Source: Geobacter sp. SVR (GTDB taxonomy: Bacteria > Desulfobacterota > Desulfuromonadia > Geobacterales > Pseudopelobacteraceae). Taken from it: DNA of 64,000 nt. A model generated the notes under the pieces. The model worked only from the letters and a program-made list of their open reading frames with translations, ran no database searches and was not told the DNA's origin. The position numbers and the translations under genes were made by a program. Of this stretch, positions 1-8,761 are shown one piece after another; position 1 is the stretch's first letter; every line of letters begins with the position of its first letter. The stretch spans positions 2,634,501 through 2,698,500 of the forward strand of contig NZ_AP024469.1 of NCBI RefSeq assembly GCF_016865365.1, read 5' to 3'.

Positions 1-596
1 ACCATCTGTGACGGATGCCAGCCATGCCGGACATTGCGCCCAAGCGCCTGCAGCCCTTCCGGACCGGCATCCTTGAAAATCGTCATCAGGAGCGTTTCGC
101 AGAAGGTGCCGTCCTTGTGACCGCGGATGGCCATGCTGTCGGCATATTCCGGTGCGAGCAGGTCCTGCCAGCGTTTCGGAACGGGACGGTTCCCGAGCCG
201 TTTGAGATCGACGACCGGCACCAGCAGGTTCATGGCCAGCATGGTGTAGCATCCGTTCGGATCGCATACGCCCAGCCGGGAGAGATGCCGGTCACCGGCA
301 TAGTGGTTGACGCTGCTGAAAAGACGGGTGTCGATGAAGCGCGACACAAAGGCGGGTTCGAAAAAGCTGTTGAAACCGGGGGAGATGACGATATCCGGCA
401 GCTCGTCGAGGGAGGTGATGGACTCTACCGTATCGTAATACTCTGATTCGATATTGGCGTTACCTTCCAGGCAGTACGTGAGACCCGCAGAATGCTGCGG
501 ATCGAGCGACGCCAGGAAATCCTCGAATGCCTGTTCCAGCGGAACCTTGACCGGACAGGGCAGCAGGGCCAGCAGGTTCAGGCCGGCGCCGTTCAC
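1..596 (-). CDS. ABC-type substrate-binding-like protein (partial)
   Basis: An open frame runs from a GTG start at 596 to the left edge of the window, so the C-terminus is missing; about 198 residues are visible. The stretch LLAPEYADSMAIRG followed by a helix-rich segment resembles iron/phosphate-type periplasmic binding proteins. No signal peptide is visible at this start, so it may be cytosolic or mis-started. The GTG overlaps the stop codon of the upstream ArsC-like gene (GTGA, 594-596), which implies translational coupling. Family assignment is by resemblance only; the ligand is unknown. Confidence 0.6.
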   Translation of the reverse strand, partial: MNGAGLNLLALLPCPVKVPLEQAFEDFLASLDPQHSAGLTYCLEGNANIESEYYDTVESITSLDELPDIVISPGFNSFFEPAFVSRFIDTRLFSSVNHYAGDRHLSRLGVCDPNGCYTMLAMNLLVPVVDLKRLGNRPVPKRWQDLLAPEYADSMAIRGHKDGTFCETLLMTIFKDAGPEGLQALGRNVRHGWHPSQM

Positions 597-1021
597 TGGA
601 CACACTCTGTAGTCTCTGTAGTCGATGCCGAACAGGACTGAAGGTCATCGTGACGCTCCAGCGCCGCCGGGGTGACACCGATCCAGGAGTTGATCTCATC
701 CAGATCAAAGCCGCACTTTCTGCGGACGCCTACCTGCAGTAATGGCCTTCGGATGAGAAGATGGTCCTGGAGCATGGCTGCAAGCGCAGATTCCCTGTCG
801 TATTCGTCAGGATTTACCTCGCCAGTCTTGATACGTGGGGCGTTCTTATTGAACCATTGCTTGAACTGCAGCTCACCGAAATACGACAAGAGCTCGTCGG
901 CAGTCCAGGGATGCTCGAGTATATTGCGGACTTCAACCGTGTGGCCGGCCTCTTTCAAGGTTTCAATCTGTTTCAGACCGGTCAGGCATCCCGGCTTGGT
1001 GAAAAAGATGACGTGCGACAT
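593..1021 (-). CDS. ArsC/Spx-like nitrogenase-associated protein
   Basis: The 142-residue thioredoxin-fold protein begins MSHVIFFTKPGC, with a single N-terminal Cys in the position of the ArsC catalytic cysteine and a C-terminal DEINSWIGVTP segment typical of the ArsC-related 'nitrogenase-associated' (NifO-like) family. The start at 1021 is chosen because GAGG lies 7 bases upstream; a longer frame to 1072 has no ribosome site. It is coupled to the binding-protein-like gene by a 4-base overlap. The exact role is unknown; the family is often found in diazotrophs, but no nif gene is visible here. Confidence 0.75.
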   Translation of the reverse strand: MSHVIFFTKPGCLTGLKQIETLKEAGHTVEVRNILEHPWTADELLSYFGELQFKQWFNKNAPRIKTGEVNPDEYDRESALAAMLQDHLLIRRPLLQVGVRRKCGFDLDEINSWIGVTPAALERHDDLQSCSASTTETTECVQ

Positions 1022-1332
1022 AGTGGTCCTCGCTTGATTGAAGTACTCGCCCTGTTGTTTTATACACGACACGTGCCAAGCAAAAACATCAATGACTATC
1101 GTACGTTATGTGATCATGCGTAAAACGATAGCATCCCTGATGACAACTATTAGGGCAGAGCTGCTACAAAATCGGTCGGACGCGGCATGACCTTGCAGAA
1201 GGGTAATGGTCGGCGGGAAAGACGCTTATCACTCGTAGGCTCCCTGTCTCCGATGATCGGTGCACGGAGAAAATGCACAATACTGTTGACAACAAAACGC
1301 ACAAGTTGTATATGCAACCTATGCGAGAAACC
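1022..1332. other. Divergent intergenic region with inverted repeat
   Basis: The spacer separates the ArsC-like gene (minus) from marR (plus). It holds an inverted repeat with CTATCGT at 1096-1102 and ACGATAG at 1125-1131, 75 to 110 bases upstream of the minus-strand start, a possible regulator site for that gene. The marR promoter and operator lie at its right end and are listed separately. No other gene is visible in it. Confidence 0.45.
1286..1318 (+). promoter_or_regulatory. marR promoter with overlapping operator
   Basis: TTGACA (1286-1291) and TATATG (1309-1314) are separated by 17 bases, a good sigma-70 promoter. The imperfect palindrome GTTGTATATGCAAC (1305-1318) covers the -10 box, and GTTGACAAC (1285-1293) forms a second dyad over the -35 box. 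The reverse complement of the first site recurs at 1790-1803 before the next gene. Inference: MarR binds here and represses its own transcription. Confidence 0.65.
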
Positions 1333-1773
1333 ATGGACAAAGACCGTGCGACAGATGTTGCAGAGCTCATTGCCAGCCAATGCCTGGCCGGCAGGGTACG
1401 GCGGCTGAACCGGGTTGTCACGAACCTGTATGACCGGGCTTTGCAGCCGTACGGGATCAAGATAAACCAGGCAAACATACTGATCAGCCTTCTGGTGCAG
1501 GGGGAAACCCGCCCTGGTGAGATCGGCTCACGGCTGCAGATGGAGAAGTCGACGGTGAGCCGCACACTCGACCGGATGAAAAAGAGCGGCTGGATAGAGA
1601 CCAACGGGACCGGTCCGGGACAAACCGTCCGGATCACCGAAGCAGGCCGGCAATTGATGGTTGATACGCACGACGCGTGGCAGCATGCTCAACGCAAGGC
1701 AACGGAGCTGTTGGGCGAAGACGGAGCCCAAGCGATCCTCGCAATCGTGAAGCGCCTGCGGCAGGCACGATAA
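1333..1773 (+). CDS. MarR-family transcriptional regulator
   Basis: The 146-residue protein has a winged-helix core: INQANILISLLVQGETRPGE, then a recognition helix around QMEKSTVSRTLDRM and a wing near GPGQTVRITEAG. This order is that of MarR regulators. The start at 1333 (MDKDRA) is preferred because the promoter -10 box ends at 1314, so the in-frame ATG at 1321 would be almost leaderless. It heads an operon with an iron-sulfur protein and a CGGC-domain protein, and matching operator-like sites flank it. The effector is unknown; redox or thiol sensing is a guess from the neighbours. Confidence 0.85.
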   Translation: MDKDRATDVAELIASQCLAGRVRRLNRVVTNLYDRALQPYGIKINQANILISLLVQGETRPGEIGSRLQMEKSTVSRTLDRMKKSGWIETNGTGPGQTVRITEAGRQLMVDTHDAWQHAQRKATELLGEDGAQAILAIVKRLRQAR

Positions 1774-1789
1774 TTTTTTTATCCCCAAA

Positions 1790-1803
1790 GTTGCATATAC
1801 AAC
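1790..1803. promoter_or_regulatory. Second MarR operator-like site
   Basis: GTTGCATATACAAC is the exact reverse complement of the site over the marR promoter. It lies 6 bases before the AGGAGG ribosome site of the downstream gene. Inference: the same regulator binds both places, either repressing a second promoter or blocking read-through. Confidence 0.6.
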
Positions 1804-1820
1804 CACATCAGGAGGCACTG

Positions 1821-2681
1821 ATGAAAGAGCTGATCAGGGAAGCAGTTCAGCGTTTGATTGTCGAGAACAAGGGCAACTGGTCCGATTCGCTGTCGGAGCG
1901 CTATTTCGATGAACCGCTGGTTAATTTTGCCTCGGGCGATGACCCGCTGTTCGAGGACTTCAAACAGATCATCGGACCGTGGCACCGCACCCCCAGGGAG
2001 GCGTTCGAGGCCGCCTACGGCGAGGGCAGCTGGCGAGGCGGCACCGTGATCAGTTGGGTCATGCCCTGGAGCAAAGGCCTGCGTGACAGCAACCGCATCT
2101 GCAAGGAGCGGCCGTCGCTCGAATGGACCCAGGCTTATTTTCTGAGTTCCAAAATGCTGCAGAAGCAGGTGCGTACGTCACTGCTGGCTGAACTGGCAGA
2201 ATACGGTCATCGCGGAGTGGCGCCGGCCGATGCCGATTGGTTCAGCATCGTTGACTCCCCTTCCGGCAAATCGTCCACTTGGTCGGAACGGCATGCAGGG
2301 TATGTTGCCGGACTCGGCACCTTTGGCCTGAACGACGCTTTCATCAGTGAAAAAGGGATGGCCGTTGTGCTCAATTCGGTGGTGATCGATGCCGTTCTGC
2401 CGTCGGACAGCCGGGCTGCCGCTTCTCATCAGGCCAATTGCCTGTTCTATGCCACCGGCGGCTGCGGCGCCTGTATCGCACGCTGCCCGGTCAATGCCAT
2501 ATCCCGCAGCACTGGACACGACAAGAACATCTGCATGATGTTCGGATATGGCCCGGAATCCAACCAACTCGCCGCGGAGCGTGGAGTGCAGGGGCCTGCC
2601 GGCTGCGCGCTCTGTCAGGTCGGCGTACCGTGCGAGAGCAGAAACCCATCACACTCTTTGAAGCAGCACACCACCCCATAA
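1821..2681 (+). CDS. Epoxyqueuosine-reductase-related double [4Fe-4S] protein
   Basis: The 286-residue protein has a QueG-like layout: an N-terminal domain, a central HAGYVAGLGTFGLND segment, and a C-terminal bis-[4Fe-4S] domain with CGACIARCP, a lone Cys in NICMMF, and CALCQVGVPC. These cysteines fit two clusters. True QueG proteins are longer and carry further C-terminal repeats, so this is more likely a relative with another substrate. AGGAGG lies 6 bases before the ATG. It is 13 bases from the CGGC-domain gene and is presumably controlled by the MarR protein just upstream. Confidence 0.7.
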   Translation: MKELIREAVQRLIVENKGNWSDSLSERYFDEPLVNFASGDDPLFEDFKQIIGPWHRTPREAFEAAYGEGSWRGGTVISWVMPWSKGLRDSNRICKERPSLEWTQAYFLSSKMLQKQVRTSLLAELAEYGHRGVAPADADWFSIVDSPSGKSSTWSERHAGYVAGLGTFGLNDAFISEKGMAVVLNSVVIDAVLPSDSRAAASHQANCLFYATGGCGACIARCPVNAISRSTGHDKNICMMFGYGPESNQLAAERGVQGPAGCALCQVGVPCESRNPSHSLKQHTTP

Positions 2682-2694
2682 AGGAGAAAACACC

Positions 2695-3144
2695 ATGGCC
2701 CGTATCGGCATCATTACCTGTGCCAACATGACCAACGATTTGGCCTGCTCTTCAGCCGGCTGTCTGGAGGACAGCCATGCCGGCAAAGGGAAATTCACAC
2801 AGTATCAAGAACGCGGAGGTGCGCAGGTTATCGGCATCATAAGCTGTTCCGGCTGCCCCACCTTGCGGGCACCGGAGAAGATTCTGCGTCGCGTGCGGAC
2901 ACTGGCGGCCAGCGGGGTGGAGGCGATTCACTTTGCCTACTGCCTTGAAAGAAACTGCCCATTCAAAAACAAGTATCGGCAGATCCTGCAGGCTGAATTC
3001 CCCGAGATCGCGTTTGTGAGCGGCACCCACGAGATACCCGAAGAGAGGGGGGCTGAAGTGGACCAATTCGTGAAAAAAGCGCTTTGTCAGCAGAGCCTGT
3101 CCATGGCGGATCTGATAGAGAGGAGAAGGCACGAGGGGGTGTGA
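2695..3144 (+). CDS. CGGC-domain protein
   Basis: The 149-residue cysteine-rich protein carries ACSSAGCLED near residue 25, SCSGCP near residue 50 and a CLERNCPFKNKY segment, matching the CGGC domain (PF08821), which is thought to bind metal or an iron-sulfur centre. AAAGGAG precedes the ATG. It is the last gene of the MarR operon and is followed by a strong hairpin at 3245. Function is unknown; pairing with a two-cluster ferredoxin-like protein suggests an electron-transfer or metal-handling role. Confidence 0.75.
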   Translation: MARIGIITCANMTNDLACSSAGCLEDSHAGKGKFTQYQERGGAQVIGIISCSGCPTLRAPEKILRRVRTLAASGVEAIHFAYCLERNCPFKNKYRQILQAEFPEIAFVSGTHEIPEERGAEVDQFVKKALCQQSLSMADLIERRRHEGV

Positions 3145-3244
3145 TCCCTTGTGAAACAGCTGCCAGCCCCACAGCCGCTCGGCAGAGAGCGATGATTCGC
3201 AATCCTGGCAGCGTTCATCGGCAGCTAAAGAAAACGGCAAGCAC

Positions 3245-3278
3245 AAAACCCCGGTGCCTACACGGCGACCGGGGTTTT
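3245..3278 (+). terminator. Rho-independent terminator after CGGC gene
   Basis: AAAACCCCGGT (3245-3255) pairs perfectly with ACCGGGGTTTT (3268-3278) around a 12-base loop, ending in a short T run. A near copy of this hairpin and its right flank occurs at 8941, at the other end of the efflux operon. Confidence 0.8.
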
Positions 3279-3512
3279 GCATTTCCGGCGGTACCGCCGA
3301 ATAATCGGGGTATTTTTCGGATCAGCTGCGTGGGAGCCAGGAGCTCATCCCAATAATGCGCCTGCCCGTGTCAGGATAGATAGGGTTGTACCCTCCCCTA
3401 TTCTTCAGACGAGACCACCATTCGATTTTCTGAATATTCCCTGCAATTTACGATTCTTAAGTCAATCAACATCACAAACACACCATACATGGAGTACCTC
3501 AAAATTATCGTC

Positions 3513-3549
3513 TTGACTTTTCAATCCCAAAAATCAAATAATAATTTGA
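3513..3549 (+). promoter_or_regulatory. tetR-efflux promoter with 16-base operator dyad
   Basis: TTGACT (3513-3518) and AATAAT (3537-3542) are 18 bases apart. The -10 box lies inside a perfect inverted repeat, TCAAAT-AATA-ATTTGA (3534-3549), the expected kind of target for the TetR protein encoded 30 bases downstream. Autorepression is inferred. Confidence 0.6.
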
Positions 3550-3578
3550 AATATATGTTTGACTTTCCGGGAGACCAT

Positions 3579-4220
3579 ATGGCCAGCAAAAAATCAGAGG
3601 CTAAGAAGGAAAGGCTGCTGACGGTGGCAGGCGACGTTTTTATGGAAAAAGGATTCCGCGACGCTACGGTAGCCGAAATCTGCACACGGGCGGCGGCTAA
3701 TATATCCGCCGTGAATTATCACTTCGGCAGCAAGGAAGCCCTCTATCAGGAGGCATGGCGCCATTCGTTCGCCGAATCCCTCAAGGCCTACCCGATGGAT
3801 GGGGGGGTCAGTGAAACCGCTCCGGCCGAAGAGCGGTTGCGGGGCCGGCTAACGGCCCTGATCCGGCGCATTGCCGACGAGACCAACAAAGACTTCTTCA
3901 TTGCCCAGATGGAGATGATGACCCCTACCGGCCTGTTGCGGGAAGTCATGACGACCGAGCTGGTCCCCATGCGACAGCAGACCCTCGCTCTTGTCCGGGA
4001 ACTGCTGGGACCGAAAGCTTCCGAAGAGCAGGTTCACTATTGCGAAATGAGCATCATCAGCATGTGCATTCATCCCATCGTGATGCAGCGGATTGCCACG
4101 CGAAGCAAGGACACGGCCCTGCGGCCGATAATCGAAGACATCACGGCCTTTGCCGATCATGTGGTCATGTTTGCCCTGGCCGGCATCAATGCAATTCGCA
4201 GTACAGGAAACACACCATGA
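3579..4220 (+). CDS. TetR-family regulator (CecR-like)
   Basis: The 213-residue protein has an N-terminal helix-turn-helix: GFRDATVAEICTRAAANIS, then AVNYHFGSKEALY, the TetR signature. The C-terminal part resembles the DUF1956/CecR ligand domain. The start at 3579 follows a GGGAGA site; upstream in-frame Met codons lie in the promoter. Its stop overlaps macA (ATGA, 4217-4220), so regulator and pump are co-transcribed. It probably represses the whole operon and is released by a pump substrate. Confidence 0.88.
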   Translation: MASKKSEAKKERLLTVAGDVFMEKGFRDATVAEICTRAAANISAVNYHFGSKEALYQEAWRHSFAESLKAYPMDGGVSETAPAEERLRGRLTALIRRIADETNKDFFIAQMEMMTPTGLLREVMTTELVPMRQQTLALVRELLGPKASEEQVHYCEMSIISMCIHPIVMQRIATRSKDTALRPIIEDITAFADHVVMFALAGINAIRSTGNTP

Positions 4221-5407
4221 AAGCGCCCCAAAAGAAGACCGTCATAGTCGGCATCATTGTCACTCTCCTGGTGACGGCTGGGATTGCTGCTGCCAAGAAG
4301 TTTTTTGCACCGCAGAAGATCACCTACATCACCGCACCAACAACACCCATGGACCTGGAGGAAAGCGTGCTCGCCACCGGCATCCTGAAGGCTTTCAAGA
4401 CCGTAGCGGTCGGGGCCCAGGTCAATGGACAGCTGAAGACCCTCCATGTCGCGTTGGGAGACAAGGTGAAAAAGGGACAACTGCTGGCGGAGATCGACCC
4501 GGTTCTCCCGCAGAACACCCTCAAGGATGCCGAGGCGCAGGTGGATAACCTGCAGGCCCAGAAACGATCGAAACAGGCCTTGCTGAAGCAGTACGAGTTT
4601 GCCTACCAGCGCCAGAGCCAGATGAATGCCAAGGATGCCGGTTCCAAGGCTGACCTGGAGGTCGCGCAAGCTCAACTGGAGAGCACACGGCACGATATCT
4701 CCTCCCTGGAGGCTCAGATCAGGAAAGCGATCATTGCCGTCGATACCGCCAGGGCAAACCTCGGCTACACCCGTATTCATGCTCCCATCGACGGAACGGT
4801 TATTTCCATCGACACCGAAGAGGGACAGACCGTGGTATCGAACCAGACGGCCACGACGATTCTGACCCTGGCTACCCTGGACACCATGACAGTGAAGGCC
4901 AAAATCTCCGAAGCGGACGTGACCCGAGTCAAGCCGGGCCTGCCGACCTACTTCACCCTGCTAGGTGACGGCGATACCCGCTATTACGGAAAACTGCGGG
5001 CCATCGAACCCGCTCCGGTATCGAACGGGACCACGACTGCCGGGACCGGCAGCACCGGCAGCTCCAGCTCGGCCATTTACTACTACGGGCTTTTCGAGGT
5101 GCCCAATCCTGACAATACGCTCAAGGTGTCGATGACAACGCAGGTGGCGGTGGTACTGAATCAGGCCAAGCAAACGCTCTGCATACCGGTTTCAGCTCTC
5201 GGAGAAAAGCGGAACGATGGGAAGACGACCGTGAGGGTGCTGGTGGGGGAACAGGCGGAGACCCGGACCATCCGCACCGGCATGTCGAACAATGTCCAGA
5301 TTCAGGTTCTGGATGGACTGAAAGAGGGCGAAAAAGTCATCATTGGCGACAGTTCCAGCCTGCCGAAAACCGATTCGAACAGGATGCCCCCTCCGGGGAG
5401 ACGGTAA
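4217..5407 (+). CDS. macA: MacA-type efflux periplasmic adaptor
   Basis: The 396-residue adaptor has one N-terminal membrane segment (about residues 10-28), a lipoyl half motif around GAQVNGQLKTLHV, a long coiled-coil hairpin (about 100-195), the second half motif near GYTRIHAPIDGTV, and a beta-barrel domain with a Gly/Thr/Ser-rich loop before YYYGLFEV, as in MacA. It joins the inner-membrane MacB ATPase to the outer-membrane channel. The start overlaps the tetR stop by 4 bases. Confidence 0.92.
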   Translation: MKAPQKKTVIVGIIVTLLVTAGIAAAKKFFAPQKITYITAPTTPMDLEESVLATGILKAFKTVAVGAQVNGQLKTLHVALGDKVKKGQLLAEIDPVLPQNTLKDAEAQVDNLQAQKRSKQALLKQYEFAYQRQSQMNAKDAGSKADLEVAQAQLESTRHDISSLEAQIRKAIIAVDTARANLGYTRIHAPIDGTVISIDTEEGQTVVSNQTATTILTLATLDTMTVKAKISEADVTRVKPGLPTYFTLLGDGDTRYYGKLRAIEPAPVSNGTTTAGTGSTGSSSSAIYYYGLFEVPNPDNTLKVSMTTQVAVVLNQAKQTLCIPVSALGEKRNDGKTTVRVLVGEQAETRTIRTGMSNNVQIQVLDGLKEGEKVIIGDSSSLPKTDSNRMPPPGRR

Positions 5408-5409
5408 TC

Positions 5410-7368
5410 ATGGGAAAGCGGTTACTTGAAATACACGGCCTGGTGCGTCGTTTCCCGACGGGCGACCAAGAAATCGAAGTCCTCAAAGGGATTGATCTAT
5501 CCATCAATGCCGGCGAGATGGTAGCCATTGTCGGTGCTTCCGGTTCGGGTAAATCGACGCTGATGAATATCCTTGGCTGTCTGGACCGCCCCAGTGAGGG
5601 GAGCTACCGGATCGACGGACGGGAGACCGGCAGCCTTTCCGATGAAGAACTGGCCAGCCTCAGGCGGGACTACTTCGGTTTCATCTTCCAGCGCTATCAC
5701 CTGCTGCCGCACCTGACTGCCACCCAAAATGCCGAGATACCGGCCATATATGCAGGGATCAAAAAACATGCACGCCAGGAACGGGCTCATCAACTTTTAG
5801 AACGGCTGGGACTTGCCGACCGGTGCGAGCATCGTCCAAATCAGCTTTCGGGTGGGCAGCAGCAGCGGGTCAGCATTGCCAGGGCGCTGATGAACGGTGG
5901 CGACGTCATTCTGGCCGATGAACCGACCGGCGCACTGGATAGCAAGAGCGGCAGGGAAATGATGGCGGTCCTGCATGAATTGCATGCCAGTGGCCACACC
6001 ATCATCCTGGTCACCCACGATCAGCAGGTGGCACACCATGCCGAACGGATCATCGAGATCAGCGACGGCATGATTGTCCGGGACCAGCTCAACCCGGAAC
6101 GACAGGCCATCACGACTGCCACGCTACCGGCGAAAGTTTCGGCAGGGCAGTCGACCAACATGCTTCAGGCTTATTGGGGAAGATTTGCCGAGGCTTTCAA
6201 GATGGCCCTTATCGCCATGGTGTCGCACCGCATGAGGACCTTGTTGACCATGCTGGGGATCATCATCGGTATCACCTCGGTGGTTTCGGTGGTGGCGCTT
6301 GGGCAGGGGGCGCAGCAAAAGGTGATCAAGGACATCAGCGCCATGGGAACGAATGTCATCGACATCAATCCCGGAAAGGACTGGGGAGACGAAGATGCCG
6401 CAAGTATCCAGACCCTCGTGCAGTCCGATCTGGACGCGTTGAAGGCCCAGGTGTATGTGGACAGCGCCTCGCCCGCGACCGGAGGAAGCCAGTTGCTTCG
6501 TTACCGCAACGCTACCGCCACTGCTTCGGTGAACGGCGTGAGTGAGCAGTACTTCCGCGTCAAAGGATATGAGATCGCCGACGGCGTCGCCTTCAGCACC
6601 GATGACGTGAAACAGCAGGCCCAAGTGGTGGTGATCGACCAGAATACCCGCAAGAAGTTCTTCTCCAGTGAAGACCCCATCGGCACGATCCTCTTCATCG
6701 GTGAACTCCCCTGCCGAGTCGTCGGCGTCACCAGGGAAAAGGACGGCCCCATGGGGAACAGCTCGAACCTTCAGGTCTGGATACCCTACAGTGCAGCCAT
6801 GAACCGGTTGCTCGGGCAGCAGTATTTCAGTTCCATCACGGTTCGGGTCAAAGACGGCATCTCCAACCAGATTGCGGAGCAGAGCATCACAAAGCTGGTC
6901 ACGCAGCGTCACGGCCGCAAGGACTTCTACACCAACAGCAGCGACAGCATCATGAAAACCATCAACAAGACCACCACGACACTGAAGCTGATGATTTCGG
7001 CGATTGCCGTCATATCTCTCATCGTCGGCGGCATCGGCGTCATGAACATCATGCTGGTATCGGTCACGGAGCGAACCCACGAGATCGGCATCCGGAGGGC
7101 GGTTGGGGCACGCCAGGAGGACATCATGCAGCAATTCCTGATAGAGTCGGTCCTGGTGTGTCTCTTGGGGGGGATGGTCGGCATCGTCTGCTCCTGGGGA
7201 GTCGGCAAGGTATTCTCCCTCTTCGTTACCAGCTTCGCCATGCAGTTTTCCCTCATGTCCATTGCCTCGGCATTTCTCTGTTCAACACTGATCGGCGTCA
7301 TCTTCGGCTTCCTGCCGGCGCGCAATGCGGCGCGGCTGGACCCGATCGAAGCGCTGGCACGGGAGTAG
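5410..7368 (+). CDS. macB: MacB-type ABC transporter (ATPase-permease)
   Basis: The 652-residue protein has an ABC ATPase domain (about 1-225) with Walker A GASGSGKST, signature LSGGQQQRVS and Walker B VILADEPTGALD, then a membrane segment near 280 (MLGIIIGITSVVSV), a large periplasmic domain and three C-terminal helices (FtsX-like, MNIMLVSVTERTHEIGIRRA). This is the complete MacB layout. It powers mechanical export of macrolide-, peptide- or lipid-like substrates through the adaptor and TolC-like channel. Two bases separate it from macA. Confidence 0.94.
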   Translation: MGKRLLEIHGLVRRFPTGDQEIEVLKGIDLSINAGEMVAIVGASGSGKSTLMNILGCLDRPSEGSYRIDGRETGSLSDEELASLRRDYFGFIFQRYHLLPHLTATQNAEIPAIYAGIKKHARQERAHQLLERLGLADRCEHRPNQLSGGQQQRVSIARALMNGGDVILADEPTGALDSKSGREMMAVLHELHASGHTIILVTHDQQVAHHAERIIEISDGMIVRDQLNPERQAITTATLPAKVSAGQSTNMLQAYWGRFAEAFKMALIAMVSHRMRTLLTMLGIIIGITSVVSVVALGQGAQQKVIKDISAMGTNVIDINPGKDWGDEDAASIQTLVQSDLDALKAQVYVDSASPATGGSQLLRYRNATATASVNGVSEQYFRVKGYEIADGVAFSTDDVKQQAQVVVIDQNTRKKFFSSEDPIGTILFIGELPCRVVGVTREKDGPMGNSSNLQVWIPYSAAMNRLLGQQYFSSITVRVKDGISNQIAEQSITKLVTQRHGRKDFYTNSSDSIMKTINKTTTTLKLMISAIAVISLIVGGIGVMNIMLVSVTERTHEIGIRRAVGARQEDIMQQFLIESVLVCLLGGMVGIVCSWGVGKVFSLFVTSFAMQFSLMSIASAFLCSTLIGVIFGFLPARNAARLDPIEALARE

Positions 7369-7375
7369 TCACGGT

Positions 7376-8761
7376 ATGACACTATATTCGACCTCCAGGT
7401 ACATCCTCATATTTGCAGTTTCCCTGGCACTGGGAGGGTGCGGCGGGCTGCTCCCCCGCAGCCGGTATGTCACACCGGACGTATCAGTGCCGCAGCAATG
7501 GCAGACGTCATCGGTCACCGGCTCATCCGTTGCCACCAAAGAGCAGTGGTGGCGGGATTTCAATAATCCGACCCTGAGCGGATTGATCGAGCGGGCGCTC
7601 AAGACCAACAACGACCTTGCAGCTGCCACAATCAAGGTCAAACGCGCCCAGCTTTCTGCCAAACTCACCAATACCAACCTGACACCAACGGTTTCAGCCA
7701 GTGCGAATGGAAGCTATCTGCGCGACCTGAACACCCGAACCGAGACAAAGTCAAGCGGCATTACCGGCACGGCAAGTTACGAAATCGATCTGTGGGGGAA
7801 ATTGGCAAGCGCTCGTGATGTCAGCACATGGGAAGCCGAAGCAACCGAGTCTGACCGCCGGAGCACCGCCTTGTCTCTGATTGGCACGGTTGCCACCAAC
7901 TACTGGACCATCGCCTATCTGAACGAACGGATTGCCACCGTTGAAGCGAGTATCGCATACGCCGAAAAGATCCTCGAGCTGGTGGAGGTGAAATATCAGG
8001 CCGGCTCTGTTTCTGCCTTGGATAAGGTGCAGGCGCAGCAGACCATTGCCAGTCAAAAAGCACAACAGACGCAACTCCGGCAACAGCGGACCGAAGCGCG
8101 TAACGCACTTGCAATTCTCTTTGACCAAGCACCGGAAAACATGCTGGCGGAACTGCAGCGCCTGCCATCCGGATCGCTTCCGCACGTTGATGCAGGTCTG
8201 CCGGCCAGCCTTCTGGCCCAACGCCCCGATCTTCAGGCAGCGGAACTCCGGCTAAAAAAATACCTGGCCAGTGTTGATAATACCCGTGCCAGCTATTATC
8301 CCAGCTTTACTCTTACCGGTTCCCTGGGAACAAGCAGCACGAGCCTTACCGATGTCATCAGGAATCCGTTTGCAGCATTGGGCGTCGGATTGACGCTGCC
8401 GTTCATCCAATGGAACACCATGAAGCTGAACGTAGAGATCGCCAAGACCGACTACGAGGAAGCGGTGGTGAACTTCAGACAGACTCTCTATTCCGCTCTG
8501 AGCGATGTCGAGAATGCCCTGTCCGCTCGTATCAATTATGCTGAGGAAGTCAGGCAGACGGAGGAGTCTCTTGTATTGGCACGAAAAGCGGAGGAAATTG
8601 CTGAAATCCGCTATCGCTCGGGAGCAACAGCGCTTCAGTCATGGCTGGATGCGCAGGAGAGCCGACGGGATGCCGAAAGGGCGCTGGCGCTAGCCCGGCT
8701 GGGCCAGCTCAAAAACTGCATGACGCTTTACCAGGCACTCGGAGGCACCATGAAATTGTAA
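7376..8761 (+). CDS. NodT/TolC-type outer-membrane efflux lipoprotein
   Basis: The 461-residue protein begins with a lipoprotein signal peptide ending in lipobox LGGC (Cys 22), followed by two OEP repeats (around SYEIDLWGKLASARD and GVGLTLPFIQWNTMK). Lipidated channels of this type belong to the NodT group. The ATG at 7376 lies 7 bases after the macB stop; an earlier frame overlaps macB without a ribosome site. It completes the tripartite pump. Confidence 0.92.
   Translation: MTLYSTSRYILIFAVSLALGGCGGLLPRSRYVTPDVSVPQQWQTSSVTGSSVATKEQWWRDFNNPTLSGLIERALKTNNDLAAATIKVKRAQLSAKLTNTNLTPTVSASANGSYLRDLNTRTETKSSGITGTASYEIDLWGKLASARDVSTWEAEATESDRRSTALSLIGTVATNYWTIAYLNERIATVEASIAYAEKILELVEVKYQAGSVSALDKVQAQQTIASQKAQQTQLRQQRTEARNALAILFDQAPENMLAELQRLPSGSLPHVDAGLPASLLAQRPDLQAAELRLKKYLASVDNTRASYYPSFTLTGSLGTSSTSLTDVIRNPFAALGVGLTLPFIQWNTMKLNVEIAKTDYEEAVVNFRQTLYSALSDVENALSARINYAEEVRQTEESLVLARKAEEIAEIRYRSGATALQSWLDAQESRRDAERALALARLGQLKNCMTLYQALGGTMKL

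Larger units (their letters stand above)
3145..3578. other. Intergenic: terminator, then tetR promoter
   Basis: No convincing gene is visible: the short frames lack ribosome sites and family features. The stretch holds the terminator at 3245-3278, a short dyad AGGGTTGTACCCT near 3382, an AT-rich segment from about 3420, and the tetR promoter/operator at 3513-3549. Confidence 0.5.

Noticed and set aside
15-446. Plus-strand frame of 143 codons at the left edge
   Set aside because: It is opposite the better-supported minus-strand frame coupled to the ArsC-like gene.
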